Assembly: GCA_016586335.1 (NCBI GenBank)
Contig: BLYE01000003.1
Span: 1,302,001 to 1,366,000, forward strand
Direction: 5' to 3'
Length of the DNA stretch: 64,000 bases
From: Nitzschia putrida
Taxonomy: Eukaryota; Bacillariophyta; Bacillariophyceae; Bacillariales; Bacillariaceae
Each line of letters starts with the position of its first letter. The stretch's first letter is position 1. Below the pieces are notes generated by a model. It did no database searches and was not told the origin of the DNA. It was given only the letters and a program-made list of their open reading frames with translations. The position numbers were made by a program, and so were the translations under genes. Positions 21,171 through 30,969 of this stretch are shown one piece after another.

Positions 21171-22643
21171 ATGACAACGGAATCTGTCTTTTATAGTCTA
21201 GACCATGATGGTTCTCTCAATAACCAACAGGGTATGCATTCTTCCTTACCCAAGCTTGATACAGATGCCAGCGCTGCACTGCCTGACTACATGGAGGGCC
21301 CTTGTACCCCACAATTCATCCATAATGACACAAAGAAGGACCGAACTTCCAAGTGTGTCAGTCCAGATTCAGTGATGACAGTCTTTGATCATTTGGATTG
21401 TGATTCCACTGATGCTGCCACCATTCCTTCGCATCCCATTGTGGAGCATTCCATGGTACTTTCCGAATCTCCCGAAATAATTGCACATGTTCAGTCGATA
21501 GAGGAGACTCAGACTCAACATAACACTGGTGCTCAAGCATCCATGGAAGATTCACTTGAAGCGGATTGCTTTCAAGATGCACACGAGCAGCTTGGAGACA
21601 CATCAACCACGCCAAAGTTTCGGAGAAGAGTATCGTTTGCAGACGAAAAGGGCTTGCCTTTGGACCAAATACGCCTCCTAGAGGCCCCTCCCTCGCAACG
21701 CCTGGTGATTTTGGCTCTCAGTCCTCGGGATCGTACCTATGAATTTGTTCACTTGGAGTACCCTACCGATCCATCCACAACCGTTCAAGTTCTCTTGGAA
21801 CAACTGCCATCGCTGTTGGTGCACAAGGTATTTACACAACAAAAGTTTGCCTATCTGTCGCGGTTAAAACAGCGATCAGGGCAACAACCTGGACCACTGG
21901 AGGAGCAATGGCCACTGGCGCGCTGTCCTTTGGAGGATGGGGAACTCGTTTTGGGGGTGTTGCGAGGTCACATCATTTCGGAAATGACAGCCTTTGCCAT
22001 GTCACTGTTGCGCAACAAGAAGATAGCAAAAGCTGTATCACAAGGTAAACGACAAGGACGTGGTCTCAAGACTGTGTTGTCGGGTGTGGAATGGCAACGA
22101 CGACAGTCTGGTTCCGAAGAAACCAACGATCATGAGGAAACAGAATCCGATCTTGTCGAGCCAGAGGTACTGTCGGGCGAACAAGACATGCTCATCGAGT
22201 CTGAGGACGCTACCGATAGTAGTGTTAGTGAGAATGACAAACAGGACGATGATACTTTGACAACTCTTGTCAAGGACATGGAACCATCGTTAACGTCATC
22301 TTGCAACAACGAATCGGAGGAAGCTGTATCCCTCGACGATGGTATCAACAACGACTATTGTGGGATCCAAGAGGTGGATGAAGTTCGTCTGTGGAAGATT
22401 TCACGGGCTGTTGTAGAAGACTTTTTGGTATTGGAGCCACTGGACTTTTTGGATGACGATGACCAAGACAACGAATTGGTGGAGGAGATTGACCCAAGGG
22501 CTACCCCTACTCCCCTCGCAACGGAACCATCTCTTGTCTCCAATGCTCACAATCCTGATTCAGATTCAGCACAAGAACAAATCATCTTTTCATTCTATGT
22601 ACTGTCCCTGTGCGTGGCATGCTACACAGCAACAAACATGTAA
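21171..22643 (+). CDS. Unknown protein with PP1-docking RVxF motif
   Basis: Single exon, 490 residues from the ATG at 21171; the upstream open frame lacks an ATG. The first 180 residues are low-complexity and acidic. Then comes FRRRVSFADEKGLPLDQIR, where RVSFAD is a textbook RVxF docking site for protein phosphatase 1, in the VSFADxxG context often seen in PP1 regulators. It is followed by about 110 residues that look like a compact beta-grasp-type domain (RLVILALSPRDRTYEFVHLE ... CPLEDGELVLGVLRGH); this fold guess is mine. The rest is acidic and Ser/Glu-rich, ending in a hydrophobic tail (IIFSFYVLSLCVACYTA) that might be a tail anchor or an unspliced end. A PP1 regulatory or targeting subunit is the best hypothesis. 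Confidence 0.65.
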   Translation: MTTESVFYSLDHDGSLNNQQGMHSSLPKLDTDASAALPDYMEGPCTPQFIHNDTKKDRTSKCVSPDSVMTVFDHLDCDSTDAATIPSHPIVEHSMVLSESPEIIAHVQSIEETQTQHNTGAQASMEDSLEADCFQDAHEQLGDTSTTPKFRRRVSFADEKGLPLDQIRLLEAPPSQRLVILALSPRDRTYEFVHLEYPTDPSTTVQVLLEQLPSLLVHKVFTQQKFAYLSRLKQRSGQQPGPLEEQWPLARCPLEDGELVLGVLRGHIISEMTAFAMSLLRNKKIAKAVSQGKRQGRGLKTVLSGVEWQRRQSGSEETNDHEETESDLVEPEVLSGEQDMLIESEDATDSSVSENDKQDDDTLTTLVKDMEPSLTSSCNNESEEAVSLDDGINNDYCGIQEVDEVRLWKISRAVVEDFLVLEPLDFLDDDDQDNELVEEIDPRATPTPLATEPSLVSNAHNPDSDSAQEQIIFSFYVLSLCVACYTATNM

Positions 22644-23068
22644 AAAGGCAGGAATTCAAAGAAAGTATGACAGGGTGTCGATTGTAATATGATTGGATTG
22701 GCACCTCCAGAGAGAGGTACAGGTATCATAGTTCATGACTATATTATTTATAGAACCGATATACTTGATCAAGAGTGCTTTATACTCCTACCTCATACCC
22801 TTTGATTTAGTACTAGTAGTCGGGGAGCAGAAGGGTCGGTGGGAGTCAATTTTTGAGTCGGACGAGTCCCTCATTGGGGGTATGATTCACCTCCACAGGA
22901 CGGCATTCCTGGTCACACTGTCCATGCCCATTCTTTGTGTCATTTTCCTGACTCCCACAATTCAGGTTCGCAGCAACTGCGCACCCAATCCATTGGATAC
23001 TAGTTTGTTTCAGTCCTGTGGTGCATTGGTGTCTCTGACAAAGGACAACACAGTCATTATCTCCAACA
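22644..23068. other. intergenic
   Basis: 425 bp. A hydrophobic open stretch from the ATG at 22882 (MIHLHRTAFLVTLSMPILCV) is out of frame with the transporter that follows. It could only join it through an intron I cannot place, so I leave it uncalled. Confidence 0.35.
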
Positions 23069-24967
23069 ATGCCATTGCACCCCTCCGCCAAGGCAGCCAC
23101 GCCATCGTCGTCGAGTCCTCCGCGGACAGTGGGAGAGCCTTCCACAACCGCCAACATGTCGCCTCTTACCATGTACACGGAGAAATACGACGATGCTCCC
23201 ATCAATCAAGGTCTGTTGGATAGCAAGCCAAAGAGTATACGCCGCTCCCTCTATCACTACTATGATTCCGAGGAGCGACGCCAGGAATGGATGCGTCCCT
23301 ACTGGTTGGGATCCAGTTTGTTTCTGCTGTTGTTTGCCTTTTGGATGTTGGATTCCATGAAAGATCCCTTGTTTGCACGTTTAGTCGATGGCAAGATTGA
23401 ACGACATCAACCCACGGCCAAGTTATGTAGTGTCGTCACAACACTGGCCTTGGTTTGTTTTATGGAATACATGGCCAATGTGCGTCAACGTCGAGCCCAT
23501 GAGGAACGGGCACAGGTCCAACCCCATGAAACTGTCCTATCCCCTGGTGGTACCTGGAGATCCATGTTGTTGGCCAACTATGATCCCCGGACAGGCCAGC
23601 ATCATCCCCCCGCCGACGATGCGGTTTCGCCGGAAGTATTCTTTCAAGTGGGCATTCCATATGTCTTTGCCTTTGGTGTCATTTCTTTCTTTGTGCTACG
23701 CTTTCAGGCGGTCGAGGCCACGTTGGAACCAGGATTTGATGCTTGGTACGTCTTGGCGTATGCCCTTTATGCCACTGTGGAATCCTTTGGATCCATTGCT
23801 GTCGCTACTTTTTGGTCCTACACCAACTCGACCTTGTCTTTGGACGATGCCGAACGATACTATGGTCCTATCATTTCCTTGGCACAACTAGGAGCCATTG
23901 GTGGAAGTACCTTTGTTGTTAGTGACTATTGGTCGGTCCCTGTCATGCTCATTGTCGTGTCCTTGGTCATTTTCCTCCAAATGTTCCTCATGTCGGCCTA
24001 CCACCGACGATTCAAGCCTACCAGTGCCTTGGCACAAACGGAGGATGACGAGCAATCGGTCCTGACCTGGCAGGATGGAGAAGCTACGTTGACCAAACCT
24101 TTTTGGGCGGGTCTCTATCTCATCTTTAATCACTCGTATGTCATTTTGATTCTTGGTGTGTCTTGCCTCTACGAAGTGGCATTGACTTGCCTCGATTATC
24201 AAATGAAATTGTTGGGATATGCGAAATTCGAATTGAATGACTCGGTCCGCATGACCTTTGCCGAGTTCATGGGTCGCTATGGACAAGTGGTGAATTTCAC
24301 AAGTCTCATCCTATCCTCCATGGTCTTTCCCTTTTTAATTCGTCGCTACGGACTCCGCATGACCATTCGGTTGTTCCCAACCTTGTTGTTGGTGGCAACC
24401 ATTGTGGCCTACGGAGCCATGCCGGGCAATCTATGGGTTCTGTTTCTTTCCTTGAGTATCCTCAAGGCCATGACCTACAGCATCCACGATCCTGCCAAGG
24501 AGATTTTGTATATTCCGACATCCAATGCGGTCAAATTCCGGGCCAAGTTTTGGATTGACGTGGTGGGAGAGCGTATCTCCAAGGCGATCGGGAGTGCCTT
24601 CAACACCATGTCTGGGAGTGTAGCCCAGAGTGTCCGGATTGGGAGCTTGCCTAGTTTGGTATCAGCTGCTGGGCTATGGTTTGCTTGCTTTTACGTGGGG
24701 ATTGCTTTTGATCGGTTGCTACGAACCGGTGAAATCGTGGGATTGGAAGGACGTATGGATCCTTCCACCTACCGAAAGGTTCCCAAAGATGACGATAAGG
24801 GCTTCAACCCTGAAGTGGAAATCCAATTCAATACGGATGATGACGATGATGGCAGTGTGAGCACATTGGGGTTACATCAAGACATGCTAACAACTCATAC
24901 AGGCTCCGATCTTATATCGGTAGATATCTCGCCGACCCGCCCAACAGCAAAGGTAATCCGATTATAG
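23069..24967 (+). CDS. NTT-type (bacterial/plastidic TLC family) nucleotide transporter-like protein
   Basis: Single exon, 632 residues, with about 11-12 hydrophobic segments between residues 75 and 560. The diagnostic part is the C-terminal block DPAKEILYIPTSNAVKFRAK followed by WIDVVGERISKAIGSA, which matches the (N/D)PxKExLYIPTsxxxKFkaKxWIDxxGxRxxKaxGS signature of ATP/ADP antiporters of plastids and intracellular bacteria. Diatoms are known to have several NTT paralogs, some importing nucleotides into the plastid. Here the N-terminus is hydrophilic and lacks a recognisable signal peptide, so the membrane location is open. The large internal segments and divergence elsewhere mean ATP/ADP exchange should not be assumed. 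The acidic C-tail has a run of Asp. Confidence 0.8.
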   Translation: MPLHPSAKAATPSSSSPPRTVGEPSTTANMSPLTMYTEKYDDAPINQGLLDSKPKSIRRSLYHYYDSEERRQEWMRPYWLGSSLFLLLFAFWMLDSMKDPLFARLVDGKIERHQPTAKLCSVVTTLALVCFMEYMANVRQRRAHEERAQVQPHETVLSPGGTWRSMLLANYDPRTGQHHPPADDAVSPEVFFQVGIPYVFAFGVISFFVLRFQAVEATLEPGFDAWYVLAYALYATVESFGSIAVATFWSYTNSTLSLDDAERYYGPIISLAQLGAIGGSTFVVSDYWSVPVMLIVVSLVIFLQMFLMSAYHRRFKPTSALAQTEDDEQSVLTWQDGEATLTKPFWAGLYLIFNHSYVILILGVSCLYEVALTCLDYQMKLLGYAKFELNDSVRMTFAEFMGRYGQVVNFTSLILSSMVFPFLIRRYGLRMTIRLFPTLLLVATIVAYGAMPGNLWVLFLSLSILKAMTYSIHDPAKEILYIPTSNAVKFRAKFWIDVVGERISKAIGSAFNTMSGSVAQSVRIGSLPSLVSAAGLWFACFYVGIAFDRLLRTGEIVGLEGRMDPSTYRKVPKDDDKGFNPEVEIQFNTDDDDDGSVSTLGLHQDMLTTHTGSDLISVDISPTRPTAKVIRL

Positions 24968-25186
24968 CATTTGTATTTTGTTGATATAGTACTATTTCTT
25001 TTTTGTATCGATCGAAGTTAAATGGGTCAAACAGAGCACTACCTCCCCTCAGGGAAATAACACTCGATTCCTCCAACAAATAACAATGACAATACTAGGG
25101 GCAACGAAAGAAGACCTACAGGTGTGTTTACTCAAATTTTACTGTACAATACACACTCAGGAGAGTTCCACTTGGGACGAAAGCTA

Positions 25187-26250
25187 TCAATGGTCGTAAA
25201 AGCAATTGTATTCGTCACAGCAATCGTATTGGACACAGGTGACTTCGTCACAATCAAGACCAAAGTTGGCAATGGGAGCTGAAGACGAGGCCGTCAATGG
25301 ACAAAACAAGCGAGGCCATTCTCCAGTCAAATCGTTGGACTGGACAAAGAGAGAGCCTGGAAGAAAACTGTTGTGAGTTTGAAAGAAAGTGGAACAATTT
25401 GAAAGAGGTGTTGGACGGCATACGTACTCAGGAGATCATTATCGCGAAGCTCTGCACCAATGGTGCCAGTCAAATGGTTGTTATCCAAGTACAAGATGGT
25501 AAGACGTGGCATAGATCCCAATGCCTGTGCAGGGATGGTTCCAGTAAGTTGATTCTGGCGCAACCAAATGGATTGGGTCTCGTTCAACATAACCAATTCA
25601 TTAGGGATGGTGCCGACCAAATTGTTCAGTGCCAAGTCAATTTCTTTGATTTCCTTTGAGACTGTACTGCAGAGGATATGCTCCCAATCACAGTGATGGA
25701 CAGACGACAACCAACCTTCGGCAGAAGTCCAATTTTCTCCACCCCATGTGTAATAGAGGGAGGCAAGGGCCCATCGGGATCCAATCTGGTCGTCCCAGTC
25801 GTCTTCGTAGAGCAACCAACTCATCGCCCGCTCTTGGGGAGTTGCATCAAGATCGTCCATCAGTCCCTGATAGTCTTCAGGATCAGTAGGCAAATCAAGT
25901 TGATACTGGTAAGTATAATCAGAATAATCCAAGGCATCAAATGCCATGACCAATTCTTGTTGGGGTGTCAAAGTGTGAACTGGAGCCGCCGTGGGAGGAG
26001 ACGTCACCTTGGTAGAAGCATCATCGTCCTTGACAGCCAGAGTCACACCTACAATCACACCAGCCATGATAAGGACACCGACAGTGATGGCAACAATGAC
26101 TTCGGTCTTGGACAGTTCTCCCCATTTTCCTGTTTCAGCCACATCCTTGAACCGAGGATTCAATTCTCGATCATTGGGTGCGGTAGCACTCCTTTTCTTT
26201 TTGTTGGAACCAAGGGTAGGCAAATCGCTTTGTGGAGATGCAGGAGACAT
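25187..26250 (-). CDS. Transmembrane leucine-rich-repeat protein with Cys-rich cap
   Basis: Exons 26250-25428 and 25356-25187 (phase 1) give 330 residues. The frame is open with an earlier ATG (26559), but MSPASPQSD at 26250 gives the architecture typical of diatom LRR proteins: short cytoplasmic N-terminus with a KKKR motif, a single TM (VIVAITVGVLIMAGVIVGVTLAV), then an extracellular part. It contains an LRRNT-like region (RWALASLYYTWGGENW...CDWEHILC), about four LRRs (LNNLVGTIPNEL, QNQLTGTIPAQAL, NNHLTGTIGAEL, SNDLTGEWP) and a C-terminal cap CDEVTC...CC...C. Such proteins are expanded in diatoms and are presumed receptors or adhesion proteins; there is no kinase. The ligand is unknown. Confidence 0.82.
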
Positions 26251-26703
26251 GGTGAACGTGGAGTCCGTTTGGAAGAGGTCGTCGACGTTGCCAAGAAAAT
26301 TTATGGGAAGCAAACCTCTAAACTGTGTTGGGCAACCGGAATGGTTTGAGAATGGAAGGGAAAGGGTCGTTGTCGTTTGTCGTTGGTCTTGTCGGTTTGA
26401 TTCCCACGATCCATGTGACATGTGTAAAGCTCTACGTGAATTTGAGTACACAGTGACTGTGGGAATGAATCCTGGATACATGAGGCACCCAGCCTTATTT
26501 TTGATGCGATGGTTGAGAAGGTTTGGGTTACAAGGTCTACTGTTTGAGGTGAATACCATGAAGATAGTCAAAAAATGAAACAGCTACTCGTAGCGAGAGA
26601 GAGGACAGACACCGGAAGATTCATGACATGCAACTACCTAACACAGCGAATACTACATGATCTAAACAAGTACGACAAATAAGAGGAACACACGATTGTT
26701 CCA
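26251..26703. other. intergenic
   Basis: 453 bp upstream of the LRR gene. It contains an in-frame open extension of that gene up to an ATG at 26559, without protein-like conservation that I can see. Confidence 0.4.
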
Positions 26704-28179
26704 TTACTCATCACAAGGTTCGTCTTCCAGCAAGACGTGAGGTACCAAGGATTCCTCCACAACGAACGGGGCATCCTTTAGTGGTACGGTGGGTACCAAA
26801 ATGGCATTCTCGGATTCATTCGAGGGCTTCAGCAGTCCAAACTTGACGGCCAGCTCCAAGGGCTCCACAGTTCCGTTATCATTCAAGGATAGACTTGCCA
26901 AAGTATTGATCCCGGATCGTTCTGGAATGTCTAAAAATGCCAGCGTGTTCTCTTCCATTTCCAACCGCCCCACATATTCTGCTAGAATTCCTTGTGTCGT
27001 TTGTCGAATGGTTTCCTCCTGCAACACCCAAACAGCAGCATCGTCCCGGGCCAAAACACGATGCAACAAAGCATTGGATACTGCATAAGACTGAGAGGTG
27101 CGAGCGTTGTAACGCTGTTGCCAGATACCGTACAGAATCGTGAAGACCACTGAAAATGCCAAGGCTTCCGACAAACCGGGATACAAGAAAGCGAAATTCA
27201 AACTTCGATATGCCAAAGGAAGGGCACCAAATACAACGAGAGACCATGAAATCAGAGTAGAGGCTCCCTTGTGCCCCAGTGAGTATGGGAGTGTCACCAA
27301 CCTTGTAGACTCGTCGATCCCTTTGTAGAGTACCACTTCCTCAGGTCCAAACACCATTAGATTCTCCATTGGTGGCGGTTTCTCCTCGTCGTCATCATCT
27401 ACCACTGCCCAACCTGACCGGACCGTCACTGTTCCAACCTTCTTCTTTTCTACTGGTGGTTGTCCAGTCCAGATTCCTTGTACTCGCTCTATCCCCCGAG
27501 CAATGGGCTCTTCGATTCGTCGCCTCACAAATCCCTGCCACCACTTGACTCGTCGCATCAAGAACAAGGCAGCTTGATTTTCCAAGACGCGATACAATTG
27601 AATATCATCTTGAACAATCGGAGGAAGCTTCTTGGAAGATTTGTCGTCCTCATCCTGTGTTCTCGCAAACAACAAATACGGGACGTCACTCATTCCAATT
27701 CGACTGTAAAAGTTGGGGTATGCCAGACAGCCTTCTGCCAACCCCAATGAATCGACTGCTGTCGGCAAAGGAACAGGTTGGAACCCATTCAAAGTTAGTA
27801 AGGTCTGAACCTTGTTACTCAAAGCCTTTGGTTCCCCTCGCCCAGTGGCCTTCCATATTTGTGGCGATGGTTCGAAACCGGCAGGGAAGGTGAGCATCAA
27901 GTGTTTGCGGACAGCTCTTTGTACAGTCTGCTCGAGCAAATGCTTCTCTTCCTTCTGTTTCACCAACTCTTTGGCGCGGGCAATTTCCTTTTCGGAGGGT
28001 TCTCTCCAGGTGGCATCGTCCCACTTGAACTCCCTATCGCCTGTTTTCCAACGAACGATGATTTGGCAACTTCGCAGAAGCAAGCTACCAGCACTACTCT
28101 GACTACTGGTGGTTCCATTGATGGTAGCAGGGCGATTTCCTACGAACCTCGTGAGGACTTGTAGCCAAGTAGACCTCAT
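26704..28179 (-). CDS. Probable mitochondrial membrane protein, DUF3754/TMEM143-like
   Basis: Single exon, 491 residues. The N-terminal 45 residues (MRSTWLQVLTRFVG...LLLRSCQIIVRWK) are basic, hydroxylated and without acidic residues, as in a mitochondrial presequence. Around residue 300 are FGPEEVVLYKGID and VTLPYSLGHKG, then two membrane segments (LISWSLVVFGALPLAYR and YPGLSEALAFSVVFTILYGIW), then a helical block YAVSNALLHRVLARDDAAVW followed by an E-rich helix. This order resembles the DUF3754 domain of TMEM143-type proteins, whose function is not established. The family call is by pattern only; the two TM segments and presequence are what I actually see. Confidence 0.55.
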   Translation of the reverse strand: MRSTWLQVLTRFVGNRPATINGTTSSQSSAGSLLLRSCQIIVRWKTGDREFKWDDATWREPSEKEIARAKELVKQKEEKHLLEQTVQRAVRKHLMLTFPAGFEPSPQIWKATGRGEPKALSNKVQTLLTLNGFQPVPLPTAVDSLGLAEGCLAYPNFYSRIGMSDVPYLLFARTQDEDDKSSKKLPPIVQDDIQLYRVLENQAALFLMRRVKWWQGFVRRRIEEPIARGIERVQGIWTGQPPVEKKKVGTVTVRSGWAVVDDDDEEKPPPMENLMVFGPEEVVLYKGIDESTRLVTLPYSLGHKGASTLISWSLVVFGALPLAYRSLNFAFLYPGLSEALAFSVVFTILYGIWQQRYNARTSQSYAVSNALLHRVLARDDAAVWVLQEETIRQTTQGILAEYVGRLEMEENTLAFLDIPERSGINTLASLSLNDNGTVEPLELAVKFGLLKPSNESENAILVPTVPLKDAPFVVEESLVPHVLLEDEPCDE

Positions 28180-28426
28180 TGGAAACCAAGAGTCCTACCT
28201 TCCTGGCAGCCTACGAGTGCAACAACAAGGAGGTCGTTGGAAATCGCTGAATTTATGTTCTGGCGACATGTGCCATTAGTTCTGATGGCGAAGTGCGAAC
28301 TCACCTGTGTCGTATGTACGTCGACCGTTGCCATATGGAACAGTGAGTGAGATAGGTACTGCTGTAGCTTCTTTTGGGGATAACCTACGGTTTATGGTCC
28401 AATATTTAACAATTACTAGTAGCTAG

Positions 28427-29563
28427 CTAGGGAATTCGGTTCAGTTCATCTCGGAACTCCCAAACAATCTCGGGAATATCCTCATTCAATCGTTTCTGGA
28501 TCATTTCTTTTTCTGCAGCGCTAGTGGGTCCACACATTTGCAAAAATTCTTGGGAAATGCACTGACGAGAGTCGATGTGGCCCTTTTTATTTTGAAGTCC
28601 CTTCACGACCATGTCTTTTCCCAACGCAGGTATTGTTGTCTTGCGAGAGAGATAGTCATCCAAAGTACACAAGGAGCGCATCCCATTGCGTCCTGTAAAG
28701 TAGTTGTACACCACTTCAAATATATCTTTTCCATCCGTGTAGACTCCGGATTCCAGCCTTCTTTCCCTCCAAAAGTAACCTGATCGGTGGGTAAAGAATT
28801 TCTTGGGCGAAAAGTTCCACATGTTTCTGCAGTACAAAAGGACATTGAGAGACAAAATCATTGCGATATGTTTCGTTGTGCATGCACAAGATGGATGACA
28901 CCTTCCTCTCCTCTACAGCACTTACGTCCAGTGTCGCTCTCGGGCCTCATAGGCGACAGTCACAATAGGCCGGCCATCAGGGAGTGACTTTCGGTCCACT
29001 CCGTGGTTGGTATACCTAGCAAACAAATCCACCGAATTTGTCTTCCACATATCGTGTAGCAAATGTCCTTGGTTGACTTGTACCAGGCGAACCGACCATT
29101 TTGCCTTGCGAGGTTTCTTTCGAGCATACCAATGCACACCGCTAGGCCGAACCACACCAACAAACTGATACTTGTTCTTTTCTTTCTCGTTCTTGTGCTT
29201 TTGTTGCAACTTTTGTTGTTCCCTTTGTTGGCGGCGGACTCGAGAAACCGCTCGATCCCATGCGGATTCAACGAACCGTTCTCGTAATTTGTTTACCTTC
29301 TGGTAACTTTCTGCAGGCTTGTCATTCTGCTTTTCTTTTGCTTTTTGTTTCCATTCTTTCCGTGCTTGTACCTCGGCTTGAAGACCTGCCTCGAGACGTT
29401 CCAAGTACAACTCTCGCGGAGTTTTGCGAAAGCGATCCGGAATTGTCAGTGTTTGTAACGGAGACAAGATCCTGGTTGGGAGGGATTCTACAACATGCAA
29501 ATGGAGAATGAGCGCCAACTGGCAAATTATTGCCAGAAATACCCAGCGTTGGCTCATGGTCAT
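28427..29563 (-). CDS. Unknown secreted or ER-targeted basic protein
   Basis: Exons 29563-28926 and 28826-28427 (phase 2) give 345 residues. An in-frame ATG at 29689 would add 42 residues, but the later start gives a clean signal peptide (MTMSQRWVFLAIICQLALIL...VES). Next comes a Lys/Arg/Gln-rich helical stretch (residues about 45-135; QREQQKLQQKHKNEKEKNK) likely to be a coiled coil. It is followed by a compact region with many aromatic residues (GVHWYARKKPRKAKW, WNFSPKKFFTHRSGYFW) that spans the splice junction. Cys residues are few, and no catalytic motif is evident. I do not recognise the family. Confidence 0.65.
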
Positions 29564-29890
29564 CGTCGTTCCAACGTTTTTTGGCGTTGGTCCAAACTCC
29601 CCCACTCCTGGTGGGCTTGACTCAGCGGACCACAGCCAGACGGCACCTAGCGAACAAAAGTATGTCCGCATCTCTATTAGTTTCAACATTTCAAAGTGGT
29701 GGTGATTGGTGATTACCTGATGATTTACAGTTAAAACGAAAGCTACGAGTATGGTCGACGACTAATGGCATTCCCAAGAATCATTACTTCGAGTGGTTCA
29801 GAGTTGTCTCAACGAGTTAATACTAGATGGATGTTAAACTTACAGCCAACTGAGAGGAATCGCTGGCAGTTGCACAAGGAGTTCATGGAA
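29564..29890. other. intergenic
   Basis: 327 bp between two minus-strand genes: the promoter of the basic protein gene and the 3' UTR of cpn20. Nothing recognisable. Confidence 0.35.
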
Positions 29891-30610
29891 TTAGTATTTA
29901 GCAAGGATGTCGCCCATGGAAACAACAACGTAATCTTCCCCTTCGATCTTTAGGTGATTGCCTGCGTAGCTACGGAACTTGACAAGGTTGTCCACAGCCA
30001 CTTGCATTGCAATAGGTTCACCGTTAGCGGCAGTTCCTCCAGGGCCAGCCTTGACAACCTTTCCAGTAGATGGTCTGGCATCCTGCTTACTGTCACTAAT
30101 GTAAAGTCCTCCTTCCGTAGTCTTGTCTTTTTTGTCAAGCTTCACCAAAACACGGTCTCGGATGACCTCCACAGTCTCCAGGGCCACAGTATCTCCAGAG
30201 AATTTCACCATAATGTCATCGTCCCGAATCAAAGTGTGCTTCACCCCATCAATATTCACCTCGACACCATCGTGTTCTCCGAACATGACATTCTCTCCAG
30301 GGGTTACAGGAATTGACTTTACTTTGCCTGTTTGAGGATCGGCTCTTCCGGCCCCAACCGACACAACTTCTCCTTGGAATTTCTTGGCTGCTGATCCAGT
30401 CAAAATAATTCCTCCCGACGACTTCTCCATCAAATCTGCTTGTTTTACCAAAACAAAGTTGTTGGTTGGCTCCAAAGTGCCTTGGACCTCGACACCATCA
30501 ATCTTGGCATCAAGCTTGACGGCCATTCGAGAAAAGGCGGTTGGAACAAAAAAGGCATCAATGCCTTGCAAGGAAATCAACAGGTGTGCAAGAACCCACA
30601 GCAATTTCAT
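29891..30610 (-). CDS. CPN20: Plastid co-chaperonin Cpn20 (tandem GroES domains)
   Basis: Single exon, 239 residues. Residues 1-19 are a signal peptide ending IDA, followed by F20-F21-V-P, the conserved Phe of the diatom plastid bipartite targeting signal, so the product should enter the complex plastid. Two GroES-like modules follow: one from about residue 48 (NNFVLVKQADLMEKSSGGII, with GEVVSVGAG and VMFGEHDG) and a second from about 150 (RDRVLVKLDKKDKTTEGGLY, with GKVVKAGPGG and VKFRSYAG). Cpn20 caps the Cpn60 chaperonin and assists folding of stromal proteins such as Rubisco. Both mobile loops contain the Gly-Gly hydrophobic pattern (SSGGIIL, TEGGLYI). The next minus-strand gene is unrelated. 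Confidence 0.95.
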   Translation of the reverse strand: MKLLWVLAHLLISLQGIDAFFVPTAFSRMAVKLDAKIDGVEVQGTLEPTNNFVLVKQADLMEKSSGGIILTGSAAKKFQGEVVSVGAGRADPQTGKVKSIPVTPGENVMFGEHDGVEVNIDGVKHTLIRDDDIMVKFSGDTVALETVEVIRDRVLVKLDKKDKTTEGGLYISDSKQDARPSTGKVVKAGPGGTAANGEPIAMQVAVDNLVKFRSYAGNHLKIEGEDYVVVSMGDILAKY

Positions 30611-30969
30611 TGTAGAGAGGAAATTTATCCTACTACTGGATGACAAAAGGATCAAATGGATAGGGAAATTGGAGAATAGCGAGAGGAAGTGGATGGTGGC
30701 CTCGGTCCCCGATCCTCCAAGAGAATCGACATCCATTCGTTTGTCGTACCGACGGCCAGACTTGATGGATGTGTCCACGTGGTGATGGATGATGGTGCTG
30801 AGTGATAGGTGATAGGAAATACGCTGCAAGAACGTAACAAGGTCGACATTGTTCACTAGAACCAATAGCTAGGGTTTAACAACGTACCAAATAATGCCGA
30901 CCAATACAAACAGCTATGTGATTTCGGTTCCCATTTAGTTTACTAGCATACTGCATCATCGGTAGCCAT
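30611..30969. other. intergenic
   Basis: 359 bp upstream of cpn20 and downstream of the mS29 gene. The cpn20 frame is open upstream but without another ATG close to the targeting signal. No element recognised. Confidence 0.35.

Noticed and set aside
22882..22965. Signal-peptide-like stretch upstream of the NTT-like gene
   Set aside because: It is in a different frame from the transporter and I could not place a credible donor/acceptor pair joining them; no ASAFAP-type motif follows.
27870..27885. ggttcgaaacc-like word suggesting a tRNA B box
   Set aside because: It lies inside the coding sequence of the DUF3754-like gene with no matching A box or acceptor stem.
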